Below are positions 1 to 5,484 of a stretch of 6,892 nt of DNA, one piece after another. The stretch lies in the NCBI GenBank assembly GCA_964435305.1, contig CAYSZH010000207.1, positions 1 through 6,892 on the forward strand. The letters are read 5' to 3'. Below the pieces are notes generated by a model. The model ran no database searches, was not told where the DNA came from, and saw only the letters and a program-made list of their open reading frames with translations. A program made the translations under genes and the position numbers. This DNA is from Granulosicoccus sp964435305 (GTDB lineage Bacteria > Pseudomonadota > Gammaproteobacteria > Granulosicoccales > Granulosicoccaceae). Each line of letters starts with the position of its first letter. The stretch's first letter is position 1.

Positions 1-1355
1 TGAGATTGGGCCTCTGAAACCAGCCTGGACTCATCCAAACCGGGAAATTCCCCGTTCTGCCAGACCACGTTCCCATTTATCATGGTCAGATCAACAGTGC
101 TTGTAATGCCCACTTTGGGAATCAAGCTTTCAGGGTTATGTAATGCGCCAATATAGTCGACTCGTCTTGTATCGATCATGAAAAGGTCTGCCGCCAGACC
201 TGTCGCCAAAGACCCAATATCGGGGCGGCGCAGCAAGTCGGCACCACCGCGCGTAGCATAATATAAGAACGCTTGCGGGTCAGGCACTGCGAATTCATGC
301 TTTGCTGCAACCAGTGATTGGAGCATGTAAGCGCTGTGTATGCAATGCATCAGATTAGAATTGTCATTAGAGGCAGCCCCATCCACACCCAGCCCGATAC
401 GAACCCCCTTGGCTGCCATCTCGGCTAGCGGCGTCACTTCCGCGCCAACCAGAAAGACGGGTTCCGGGCAATGTGATACTCCGGTATTTGAGCTGGACAA
501 CTGATGTATTTCCTGGTGATTAAGCTCCCAGCAATGAGCAAACCACACATCTGGTCCAACAAATGAGATAGCTTCACACCAGTCTACCGTGCGCATTCCG
601 AAGCGTTGGCGAATCAGCTCACATTCACCTTCGCCCACATGGCTATGCAATAAAACACCCTTGTCTCGGGCAAGCGCTATCGACTCGGTAAACGTGGCTT
701 TATAAGAATTCACAGGCTGGCAGGGGGCCACCACGACTTGCCTCATGCTGAATTTATTGGCATCGTGGTAGCTGTCTATCAGTCGTTCACAATCGCCAAT
801 GAATTCTTCTGTGCTTTCACACATTTCATCTGGAATGGTGCTGCCTTCAGATTTTGGCAAGGTATTGCCACCGCGCCCGGCGACAAATCGCATGCCGAAC
901 AACTCTGCTGCTTCAAATTGCCTATCGACAATGTGTTTGCCCGCATGGCGCGGGAAATTGTATTGGTGGTCAAATGCGGTAGTACATCCGTGCTTGATTA
1001 ATTCGCCGATTGCAGCAACGGATGAATGATAAAAACAGTCTTCATCAAGGCGCGCAAAAATCGGATAGATTAAATCAAGCCATTCGATGACAGATAACTT
1101 TGTCCAGTCAAGGTGTGCATGGTTACGCACAAAACACTGGAAAAAATGATGGTGCGTGTTGACAAGGCCAGGATAAATAAAATGACCTTGTGCATTAATG
1201 GTATCGGTATTTTCCGGCAGCGCACTTTGCTCAATGTTTGATGAAATAAGTTTTATGACATTGTCAACAACAAGTAAATCAGCGTTGCGATAAACCGTGC
1301 CATCGCCATCGCAACTGACAATAGCGTCACATGATTTAAACAGCGTGCTGCTCAT
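1..1355 (-). CDS. TrzN/8-oxoguanine deaminase-like amidohydrolase (3' end cut by window edge)
   Basis: The reverse strand reads open from an ATG at 1355-1353 to the left edge, giving 451 codons. This family is about 450 residues long, so the gene is nearly complete. It is a metal-dependent amidohydrolase that hydrolytically deaminates (or dechlorinates) N-heterocycles, probably in the cytosol. Visible motifs are the strand-1 metal site NTHHHFFQ (H68, H70), the strand-5 HSHVGE (H239, E242), the strand-6 FAHC (H274) and the strand-8 GVDGAASND (D325). A C-terminal ATRGGADLL...GSLATGLAADL block is typical of the ATZ/TRZ-like group. The 8-oxoguanine-deaminase flavour shows in the HHH triplet, the GCTTAFDHQY segment and GPDVWFAH. 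The usual substrate-loop motif HCPxSN is changed to HCPEPV (295-300), so specificity may differ. A GAAGGG ribosome site lies 10 bases before the start. It is the last visible gene of the leftward operon, 51 bp after the GST gene. The family call is firm; the substrate is not known. Confidence 0.93.
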   Translation of the reverse strand, partial: MSSTLFKSCDAIVSCDGDGTVYRNADLLVVDNVIKLISSNIEQSALPENTDTINAQGHFIYPGLVNTHHHFFQCFVRNHAHLDWTKLSVIEWLDLIYPIFARLDEDCFYHSSVAAIGELIKHGCTTAFDHQYNFPRHAGKHIVDRQFEAAELFGMRFVAGRGGNTLPKSEGSTIPDEMCESTEEFIGDCERLIDSYHDANKFSMRQVVVAPCQPVNSYKATFTESIALARDKGVLLHSHVGEGECELIRQRFGMRTVDWCEAISFVGPDVWFAHCWELNHQEIHQLSSSNTGVSHCPEPVFLVGAEVTPLAEMAAKGVRIGLGVDGAASNDNSNLMHCIHSAYMLQSLVAAKHEFAVPDPQAFLYYATRGGADLLRRPDIGSLATGLAADLFMIDTRRVDYIGALHNPESLIPKVGITSTVDLTMINGNVVWQNGEFPGLDESRLVSEAQS

Positions 1356-1406
1356 GAGGATCTAGCCCTTCTCGTATGGGGACATGAAACCAAGTGGACG
1401 GTATAC

Positions 1407-2072
1407 CTAGTTCGCTTTAAGTTGTTCATTTGGTTTCTGCTCGTGCAGCTCATGAATCCCGGGCATGGTAATAAATCCCTCCAGGCTACGTACCGCATAA
1501 AGCCAATTGCGAATCGCCGGGAAATCGTCATGTTCGATTCCGGCGTCGGGGGCGAGGGCCGCGTAGGGAAAACACGCTATATCGGCAATGGTTGGAACAT
1601 CAGCCACTAGCCATGCATCTCCCCGGAGTGCCTGCTCTGTTAAATGCGATTCCAGTTCTCTAAGAGCAGCTTTAGACGCGGTTTGAATCGTTGAAACATC
1701 TATGTGCTTATTGAGCATGGCATGCAAGCGCAGCTCACCCACGGTAGCAGTTAAACGGGAAGAAAATGCCAACCACTGCATAATGGCAACTAAGTGATCA
1801 GGGTCATCTGTAGGCAACCACGAGTTAGTAGGATCATGGTGCTGCGCTAACCACACCAGCATTGCCTGAGTTTCCGTGATTATCTGATCATCAATTTGCA
1901 GAATAGGCAATGTGCCTGCGGGGTTTAACCGTAAATAGCTTTCTGATTTATGCTCAAGCCCTGGATGAAAATCCACTGCGACCGACTCATACTGAACACT
2001 CAGCATATTTGCGAGAAGGCGAAACTTGTAGCAGTTGCCTGAAAGCACATAATTATAAAAAGTGACCTTCAT
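1407..2072 (-). CDS. GST-fold protein, NdmE-like partner of the Rieske-less oxygenase
   Basis: This 221-residue protein has the glutathione S-transferase layout. The N-terminal thioredoxin-like domain begins MKVTFYNYVLSGNCYKFRL, with S11 at the start of helix 1 as possible active residue. It has the cis-proline segment GTLPIL and the glutathione gamma-Glu contact region ITETQAM near residue 70. The C-terminal all-helical domain carries the N-capping-box-like segment VPTIADIACFPYA. An upstream in-frame start at 2120 exists, but it adds 16 residues that lie inside the preceding gene and do not look like GST. The chosen ATG overlaps the oxygenase stop codon by one base (TAATG), which implies translational coupling and equal production. 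In the caffeine N7-demethylase the GST homologue NdmE helps assemble NdmC with NdmD; position and partner here suggest the same structural role. A true glutathione-dependent reaction remains possible. Confidence 0.88.
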   Translation of the reverse strand: MKVTFYNYVLSGNCYKFRLLANMLSVQYESVAVDFHPGLEHKSESYLRLNPAGTLPILQIDDQIITETQAMLVWLAQHHDPTNSWLPTDDPDHLVAIMQWLAFSSRLTATVGELRLHAMLNKHIDVSTIQTASKAALRELESHLTEQALRGDAWLVADVPTIADIACFPYAALAPDAGIEHDDFPAIRNWLYAVRSLEGFITMPGIHELHEQKPNEQLKAN

Positions 2073-2965
2073 TAGGCTGAACCAATAGCGCCATAGTAGG
2101 CTCCGCGACGCTTTAACCAACGCCGATACGCAATTGATGTTAAGTCGGCTCGTGTAGGGATTTCCAAACGCGGATCTAATGGTAGCTTGCGTGGAATTTG
2201 GTTTTCAAGAATAGAACGATCTTGTAAAAAGATCAGTTGCTGAAATTGTATCAGTTCAGCCATAGTGCTGCAGTCATCATATAAAGCCATCCATGGCCAG
2301 ACATCGCAGGTTTCTTCATCAAGTGGTTGGACAAAGAGCGCGATAACATCCTTAAATTCAGGTTTCGGAGGGCAGGTTTTATAGAGAATAGCCACCATCG
2401 GTGCAGGTACGCGATAGATATACTCTGTCTGGATACCGCCTTCAGCTGATTTAGATGCCTGTGGTTGAAAAAATCTGATATTACTGGCGATAACCTCATC
2501 TTCTGATTCATCGACATGAACATCGTATTTGTACACTTCAGTGTGTGGTTCTGAACCGAGGACATTTGTATGTACAAATGGGAAATGGGCAATGTCAAGA
2601 AAGTTCTCAACCGCGCGCAACGGAGAACACTTAACCCGCACAACGCCACAGGGTACAAACCTTCTGTCTGTTTCGGCAGCTTCGGGTATAGAGAAAAGTG
2701 CCTTTGGCTTTGTTGATAGCGATACCCAGATATGGTTGTAAGCCGATTGCACAAGCAGCTCATTGCTATTTGACCTTACGTTCGCAGAACCCGCTTTTGT
2801 GCCACACACAGTAATGTCTGTAGAGAGTAACCGTGTCTTCCTGGTTTCTCCTTCGGACAGCTCGCCCTTTATAGCAACCGGGTACCAGTCGCCAGTGGCT
2901 AGCTCAAACGACTTGTTTTCAAATCCGTCTCGCTGTAGTCCTACATGTGACCCGTTTTCTTTCAC
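2072..2965 (-). CDS. Rieske oxygenase catalytic subunit lacking the Rieske cluster (NdmC-like)
   Basis: This 297-residue protein is related to oxygenase alpha subunits that O- or N-demethylate small aromatics and purines. It keeps the family opening (GDWYPVA, 25-31) and the catalytic iron site: ENFLDIAHFPFVH (120-132) supplies bridging D124 and ligands H127 and H132, and QDRSILENQ (248-256) supplies the acidic ligand D249. It ends with the AYRRWL block. The [2Fe-2S] motifs CxH and CxxH are absent: none of the six cysteines (54, 106, 113, 198, 220, 232) is followed by histidine, and the segment between W27 and W80 is shortened. NdmC of P. putida CBB5 has this same architecture, and much of the C-terminal two thirds recalls it. 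The start is GTG, 18 bases after the Rieske gene stop; no ATG lies before W27, and the ribosome site is weak. Electrons must come from another protein, most simply the upstream Rieske gene. Substrate unknown. Confidence 0.9.
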   Translation of the reverse strand: MKENGSHVGLQRDGFENKSFELATGDWYPVAIKGELSEGETRKTRLLSTDITVCGTKAGSANVRSNSNELLVQSAYNHIWVSLSTKPKALFSIPEAAETDRRFVPCGVVRVKCSPLRAVENFLDIAHFPFVHTNVLGSEPHTEVYKYDVHVDESEDEVIASNIRFFQPQASKSAEGGIQTEYIYRVPAPMVAILYKTCPPKPEFKDVIALFVQPLDEETCDVWPWMALYDDCSTMAELIQFQQLIFLQDRSILENQIPRKLPLDPRLEIPTRADLTSIAYRRWLKRRGAYYGAIGSA

Positions 2966-2983
2966 CGTATTTTCTGCATTGAT

Positions 2984-3655
2984 TTATCGGGAGTCTTCTT
3001 CAGCCTGCCGTCTCACCGATTCGCTCCAACGAGATAGCTTAATTCGTTCAAAGACCGACCAACTCGTGTGCGCGAGCAAGTGACACGTAATTGTATTAAG
3101 GCCAGACTGTTGAAGCAATACCAGCACTGAATCGGTGCGTTCTGCACTACTAAAAACCAGCATCGACGGGTCATTTTTGTATTTACTGACAATTAATTCT
3201 TGTCCAGTCACGTCGTGAATTTTTATGCCGTAAAAGGCTTTTTTCGCATGCTCTAGCTGACAGTCAAACGCGATGCTTCGAACGGCTGTGCAGTTTTCTG
3301 GTAAACGTGGCGGACTGGCTTCCCCGTCGGTGCTGACCCAAAGCACTGCCTGTTGTTCAATAGCGCTGAATACGACAGGTTTGATTGTGGCTGGCGGGTC
3401 CAATGTTGGATGCGCTGGTATGTAATGACATGTGGCCTGACAGTCGTAGTGCCATCCATGGTAGGCACATGCCAACGAGTCGTCTCGCACAAAACCATAG
3501 GAAAGTCGCATGCCCCGATGAGGGCAACGGTTTGCCCAAGCCTGTACAGTAAGCGATGCACCACGCCATATCGCCAAATCTTGATCGCCGACCTGAGCTC
3601 GCATAACTCGTTGCGGGGGTAAATTCTGCGCAAGCCCTACAGGTTCTGTCGCCAT
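2984..3655 (-). CDS. Stand-alone Rieske [2Fe-2S] protein, like the N-terminal module of NdmD
   Basis: This 223-residue protein has a complete Rieske domain at about residues 5-108. Ligands are C44-P-H46 (RCPHRGMRLSYG) and C63-A-Y-H66 (CAYHGW), with the usual preceding LAIWR and VQAW strands. Residues 120-223 form a second region with no iron-binding D-x2-H-x4-H motif and no FMN, NAD or plant-type ferredoxin domain. It therefore cannot be an oxygenase or a reductase alone. The whole resembles, from memory, the Rieske module plus linker domain at the start of NdmD (CPHRGLRL, YHGW, FVPAH). Role inferred: pass electrons from an unseen reductase to the mononuclear iron of the next gene's product. 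ATG 3655 is the only possible upstream start, because TAA lies two codons before it; the ribosome site is weak. The stop is in frame with the next gene's GTG, six codons away. Confidence 0.92.
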   Translation of the reverse strand: MATEPVGLAQNLPPQRVMRAQVGDQDLAIWRGASLTVQAWANRCPHRGMRLSYGFVRDDSLACAYHGWHYDCQATCHYIPAHPTLDPPATIKPVVFSAIEQQAVLWVSTDGEASPPRLPENCTAVRSIAFDCQLEHAKKAFYGIKIHDVTGQELIVSKYKNDPSMLVFSSAERTDSVLVLLQQSGLNTITCHLLAHTSWSVFERIKLSRWSESVRRQAEEDSR

Positions 3656-3668
3656 CGTCTTTTAGCAG

Positions 3669-3684
3669 CCGGGTTCTAATCCGG
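3669..3684. promoter_or_regulatory. Interrupted palindrome upstream of the Rieske gene
   Basis: CCGGGTTCTAATCCGG pairs its CCGG ends and TT/AA inner bases, with one G-T mismatch. It sits 14 bases before the Rieske ATG and overlaps the expected start site of the weak promoter at 3687-3715. It could be an operator or a small mRNA hairpin near the ribosome site. No regulator is visible to match it. Confidence 0.25.
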
Positions 3685-3686
3685 AC

Positions 3687-3715
3687 AGTATCCAATGATT
3701 TGCTGAGAATGTCGA
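3687..3715 (-). promoter_or_regulatory. Possible internal promoter before the Rieske gene
   Basis: On the reverse strand TCGACA (3715-3710, 5 of 6 to the -35 consensus) is followed after exactly 17 bases by GATACT (3692-3687, 4 of 6 to the -10). Transcription would start near 3680, about 25 bases before the Rieske ATG, inside the 130-bp gap between the first two operon genes. It could let the oxygenase genes be expressed without the acylphosphatase-like gene. Hexamer matches of this quality also occur by chance. Confidence 0.3.
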
Positions 3716-3785
3716 TGCCAATGGTGGGCTTCGGCCTGATGATTGCTCGGGTTTGGTTCGGGCCAATTGAGGCAAAATGTGCGTG

Positions 3786-4097
3786 TTAATTGACGATTTG
3801 AAACAGCTCGTGTGCTTGCACATGGCTAAATTTTTTTGAGCTGATGGTATCCACAATGATATCCAGCGGGCCAAGGCTGCAAGCCGTTTCCAGTGCGTCT
3901 ATGAGTTGTTCATCACCTGTGACAACAATTTCCACCAAGGAGTGATCGTGGCAGCTTACCCAGCCTTTAAGATCCAGAATGGTTGCCCTGTGTGCGATCC
4001 AACTGGGAAACACGTCTCCAGGGAAATATCCGGAAATTAGTAATCGCACCGATATCGAATTGGCGGAATGTCGATATTGGCTGCCGGACTGAGACAT
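3786..4097 (-). CDS. Acylphosphatase-fold protein with catalytic residues lost
   Basis: This 103-residue protein matches the acylphosphatase pattern in order. Strand 1 and the phosphate loop are VRLLISGYFPGDVF (17-30; canonical V..SGRVQGVGFR). The helix-1 region is WIAHRATILDLKGWV (33-47; canonical ALGLxGWVRN). Strand VEIVVTGDE (55-63), a second helix, GPLDIIVDTI (76-85) and a final SKKF edge follow. The length is normal for the family. The catalytic arginine of the loop (GFR) is replaced (VFP, P31), and the catalytic asparagine after GWV(R)N is replaced (GWVSCH), so hydrolysis of acyl phosphates is unlikely. A ligand-binding or assembly role is more plausible. It is the first gene of the leftward operon. 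In-frame ATGs at 4184 and 4175 lie upstream of the likely -10 box, so the start at 4097 is preferred, although it has no clear ribosome site. Confidence 0.75.
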   Translation of the reverse strand: MSQSGSQYRHSANSISVRLLISGYFPGDVFPSWIAHRATILDLKGWVSCHDHSLVEIVVTGDEQLIDALETACSLGPLDIIVDTISSKKFSHVQAHELFQIVN

Positions 4098-4107
4098 AAG
4101 ATATAAT
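4077..4107 (+). promoter_or_regulatory. Candidate promoter for the P450 gene
   Basis: A perfect -10 TATAAT (4102-4107) is preceded by TTGGCT (4077-4082, 4 of 6 to the -35) with a long 19-base spacer. The start site would be near 4114, giving a leader of about 60 bases before the ATG at 4174. The -35 lies within the first codons of the opposing acylphosphatase-like gene. The weak -35 and long spacer suggest that an activator may be needed. Confidence 0.5.
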
Positions 4108-4131
4108 AGGGTGTGTTGGAGCCCGCGCAGC

Positions 4132-4139
4132 AAGCGCTT
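4132..4139. promoter_or_regulatory. Small palindrome between the divergent promoters
   Basis: AAGCGCTT is a perfect 8-bp palindrome lying downstream of both inferred -10 boxes, at about the predicted start site of the leftward transcript. It could be a half or core of an operator controlling both directions. Eight-base palindromes are common, so this is only a candidate. Confidence 0.15.
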
Positions 4140-4146
4140 CACCGCT

Positions 4147-4175
4147 ATTATACAAGCAGGAGAAAAAGCTGACAT
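4147..4175 (-). promoter_or_regulatory. Candidate promoter of the leftward Rieske/GST/amidohydrolase operon
   Basis: The reverse strand carries ATGTCA (4175-4170, 4 of 6 to the -35), exactly 17 bases, then a perfect -10 TATAAT (4152-4147). The start site would be near 4140, about 43 bases before the first gene's ATG at 4097. The -35 overlaps the P450 start codon and the -10 overlaps its leader, so polymerase here would hinder P450 expression. Confidence 0.5.
4158..4162 (+). promoter_or_regulatory. Ribosome binding site deciding the P450 start
   Basis: AGGAG lies 11 bases before the ATG at 4174. The alternative upstream in-frame GTG at 4111 has no such site, falls at the inferred transcription start and would add 21 residues not typical of the family. 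This supports ATG 4174. Confidence 0.65.
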
Positions 4176-5478
4176 GTCTGCCAATAATGAAGGTGCTTAC
4201 CATAACATCAGCAAACGCGCGCTTGTAAAACCTTCTGGCTGCCCCGTAGACCACGAATTCACTACGTTTACCGCTGACTACCTTGCTAACCCATACGCCG
4301 AACTTGAGCGAGTTAGAGAAGCGCACCCCATTTTCTATTCTGAAAAATTGGGTTATCTCGTTCTAACAAGAATGGAAGACATGGTTGAGGTGTTTCGTAA
4401 CCATGATGTGTACTCCTCCATCAATGTGCAAGACCCAGTCTTTCCCATAGGGGAGCGTGCAGCGAAAATACTGCAAGCTGAAGATTTTAATCCGGTTGCG
4501 GTTATGTCAAACCGTCAGCAACCTGATCACACCCGCATTAGGAAATACACCGGAGACGGCTTTTCCGGTCGGCGTATGAAAATTTTAGAACCCTATATCC
4601 GCAGGCGTAGCCATGAGCTTGTTGATGCAATGATAGATTTGAAAAATTCAACCGGTAAAGCGGTCGATTTTGTCAAAATGTTTGGCCATCCGTTACCAGG
4701 ACAAACCATTTTTCGGTTCATCGGTTTTGATGAGTCAGATGATGAACAGCTCATGGCATGGACGGGCAACAGACTCGCCTTTACCTGGGGTGATCCGAGT
4801 GAGGACGAGCAAGTCGAAATTGCCGAAAAAATGTTGAAGTATTGGCGCTACTGTCGCACATTCGTCGCAAAACGATGGGAAGAGAGACAAGACGACTTAA
4901 CCTCAGAACTATTAAACGCACACGAGGCCGATCCAAATGAACTTGCCTATAGAGAAGTTGAGTCAGTTATATACGGGCACTCTTTTGCTGGCCATGAGAT
5001 TGTCAGTAACTTCATGAGCAATGCACTGTTATGTTTATTGCCGCAAAGGGAAAACTGGGAAGCCATTTGTCAGGAGCCTTCACTTATCCCCAACGCTTTG
5101 GAAGAAGTATTGCGCTTCGAATCTCCACAAACAAGCTGGCGGCGCGTCACGAATATTGATACAAAAATTGAAGACATTGATATCCCTGCGGGTACGCAAG
5201 TATTTTTAAGCCTGGCTGCAGCGAATCATCAACCCAGCTTGTTCGATGATCCTAAATCGTTTGATATTAAGCGCAAGAATGCGCGCAAGCATATTTCATT
5301 TGGACAAGGAATTCATTTTTGTCTGGGTGCGCGTCTGGCGCGTCTGGAAGCAAGCATTGCGTTTGAAACATTGACAGAACGCTTGCCAAATTTACGTTTG
5401 CTTGCGGATCAAAATCTTGGATACTCTGCAAACATCACGTTTCGTGGGCCAAGAGAGTTGTATGTTGATTGGGACTAA
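4174..5478 (+). CDS. Soluble cytochrome P450, CYP116/ThcB-like
   Basis: This 434-residue haem monooxygenase has the cysteine-ligand signature FGQGIHFCLG (376-385, C383) and the K-helix ExxR (E311-VL-R314). It also has the SWRR segment (321-324) and a family-like C-terminus (ITFRGPRELYVDWD). Motifs such as SGCPVDH near the N-terminus, ENWEAICQ-type and PNALEEVLR segments, and the WRYCR block recall CYP116 enzymes. These include ThcB, which N-dealkylates thiocarbamates and triazines, and the CYP116B fusions. No membrane anchor is seen, and the protein ends at the haem domain with no fused reductase, so it needs separate redox partners, none of which is in the window. In the I-helix, AGHE is followed by Ile-Val (276-277) instead of the usual Thr-Thr, so the oxygen-activating threonine is missing. 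It is transcribed away from the Rieske operon. Likely an oxidative step on the same class of substrate; substrate unknown. Confidence 0.95.
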   Translation: MSANNEGAYHNISKRALVKPSGCPVDHEFTTFTADYLANPYAELERVREAHPIFYSEKLGYLVLTRMEDMVEVFRNHDVYSSINVQDPVFPIGERAAKILQAEDFNPVAVMSNRQQPDHTRIRKYTGDGFSGRRMKILEPYIRRRSHELVDAMIDLKNSTGKAVDFVKMFGHPLPGQTIFRFIGFDESDDEQLMAWTGNRLAFTWGDPSEDEQVEIAEKMLKYWRYCRTFVAKRWEERQDDLTSELLNAHEADPNELAYREVESVIYGHSFAGHEIVSNFMSNALLCLLPQRENWEAICQEPSLIPNALEEVLRFESPQTSWRRVTNIDTKIEDIDIPAGTQVFLSLAAANHQPSLFDDPKSFDIKRKNARKHISFGQGIHFCLGARLARLEASIAFETLTERLPNLRLLADQNLGYSANITFRGPRELYVDWD

Positions 5479-5484
5479 TTAGTT

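Noticed and set aside
738..1029. Forward and reverse open frames inside the amidohydrolase region
   Set aside because: They are out of frame with a continuous 451-codon amidohydrolase frame that carries all family motifs; the short products have no recognisable features.
2073..2120. Longer GST start at 2120
   Set aside because: It would add 16 residues overlapping the oxygenase end; the inner ATG starts exactly at the GST beta strand and overlaps the stop codon as TAATG.
2251..3083. Alternative frames across the oxygenase and Rieske genes (both strands)
   Set aside because: They are shadows of strongly supported genes; the 170-codon reverse frame at 2251-2763 has no family motif and overlaps the catalytic site in another frame.
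2072..3655. Rieske plus catalytic genes as one frameshifted or interrupted oxygenase (pseudogene)
   Set aside because: The two add up to 520 residues, far more than a normal alpha subunit; each has its own extra region and a family-like N-terminus, and the catalytic protein keeps WYPVA without the cluster, as in NdmC.
3664..3684. tRNA T-arm-like GGTTCTAATCC
   Set aside because: No acceptor, D or anticodon arms fit around it on either strand.
3253..3695. Open frames overlapping the Rieske gene, and the 70-codon frame at 3662-3874
   Set aside because: They overlap the CPHRG/CAYHGW-bearing frame or the acylphosphatase-like gene, have no ribosome site and show non-protein-like composition.
4111..4173. 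GTG start for the P450 at 4111
   Set aside because: It has no ribosome site and lies at the inferred transcription start; ATG 4174 has AGGAG upstream.
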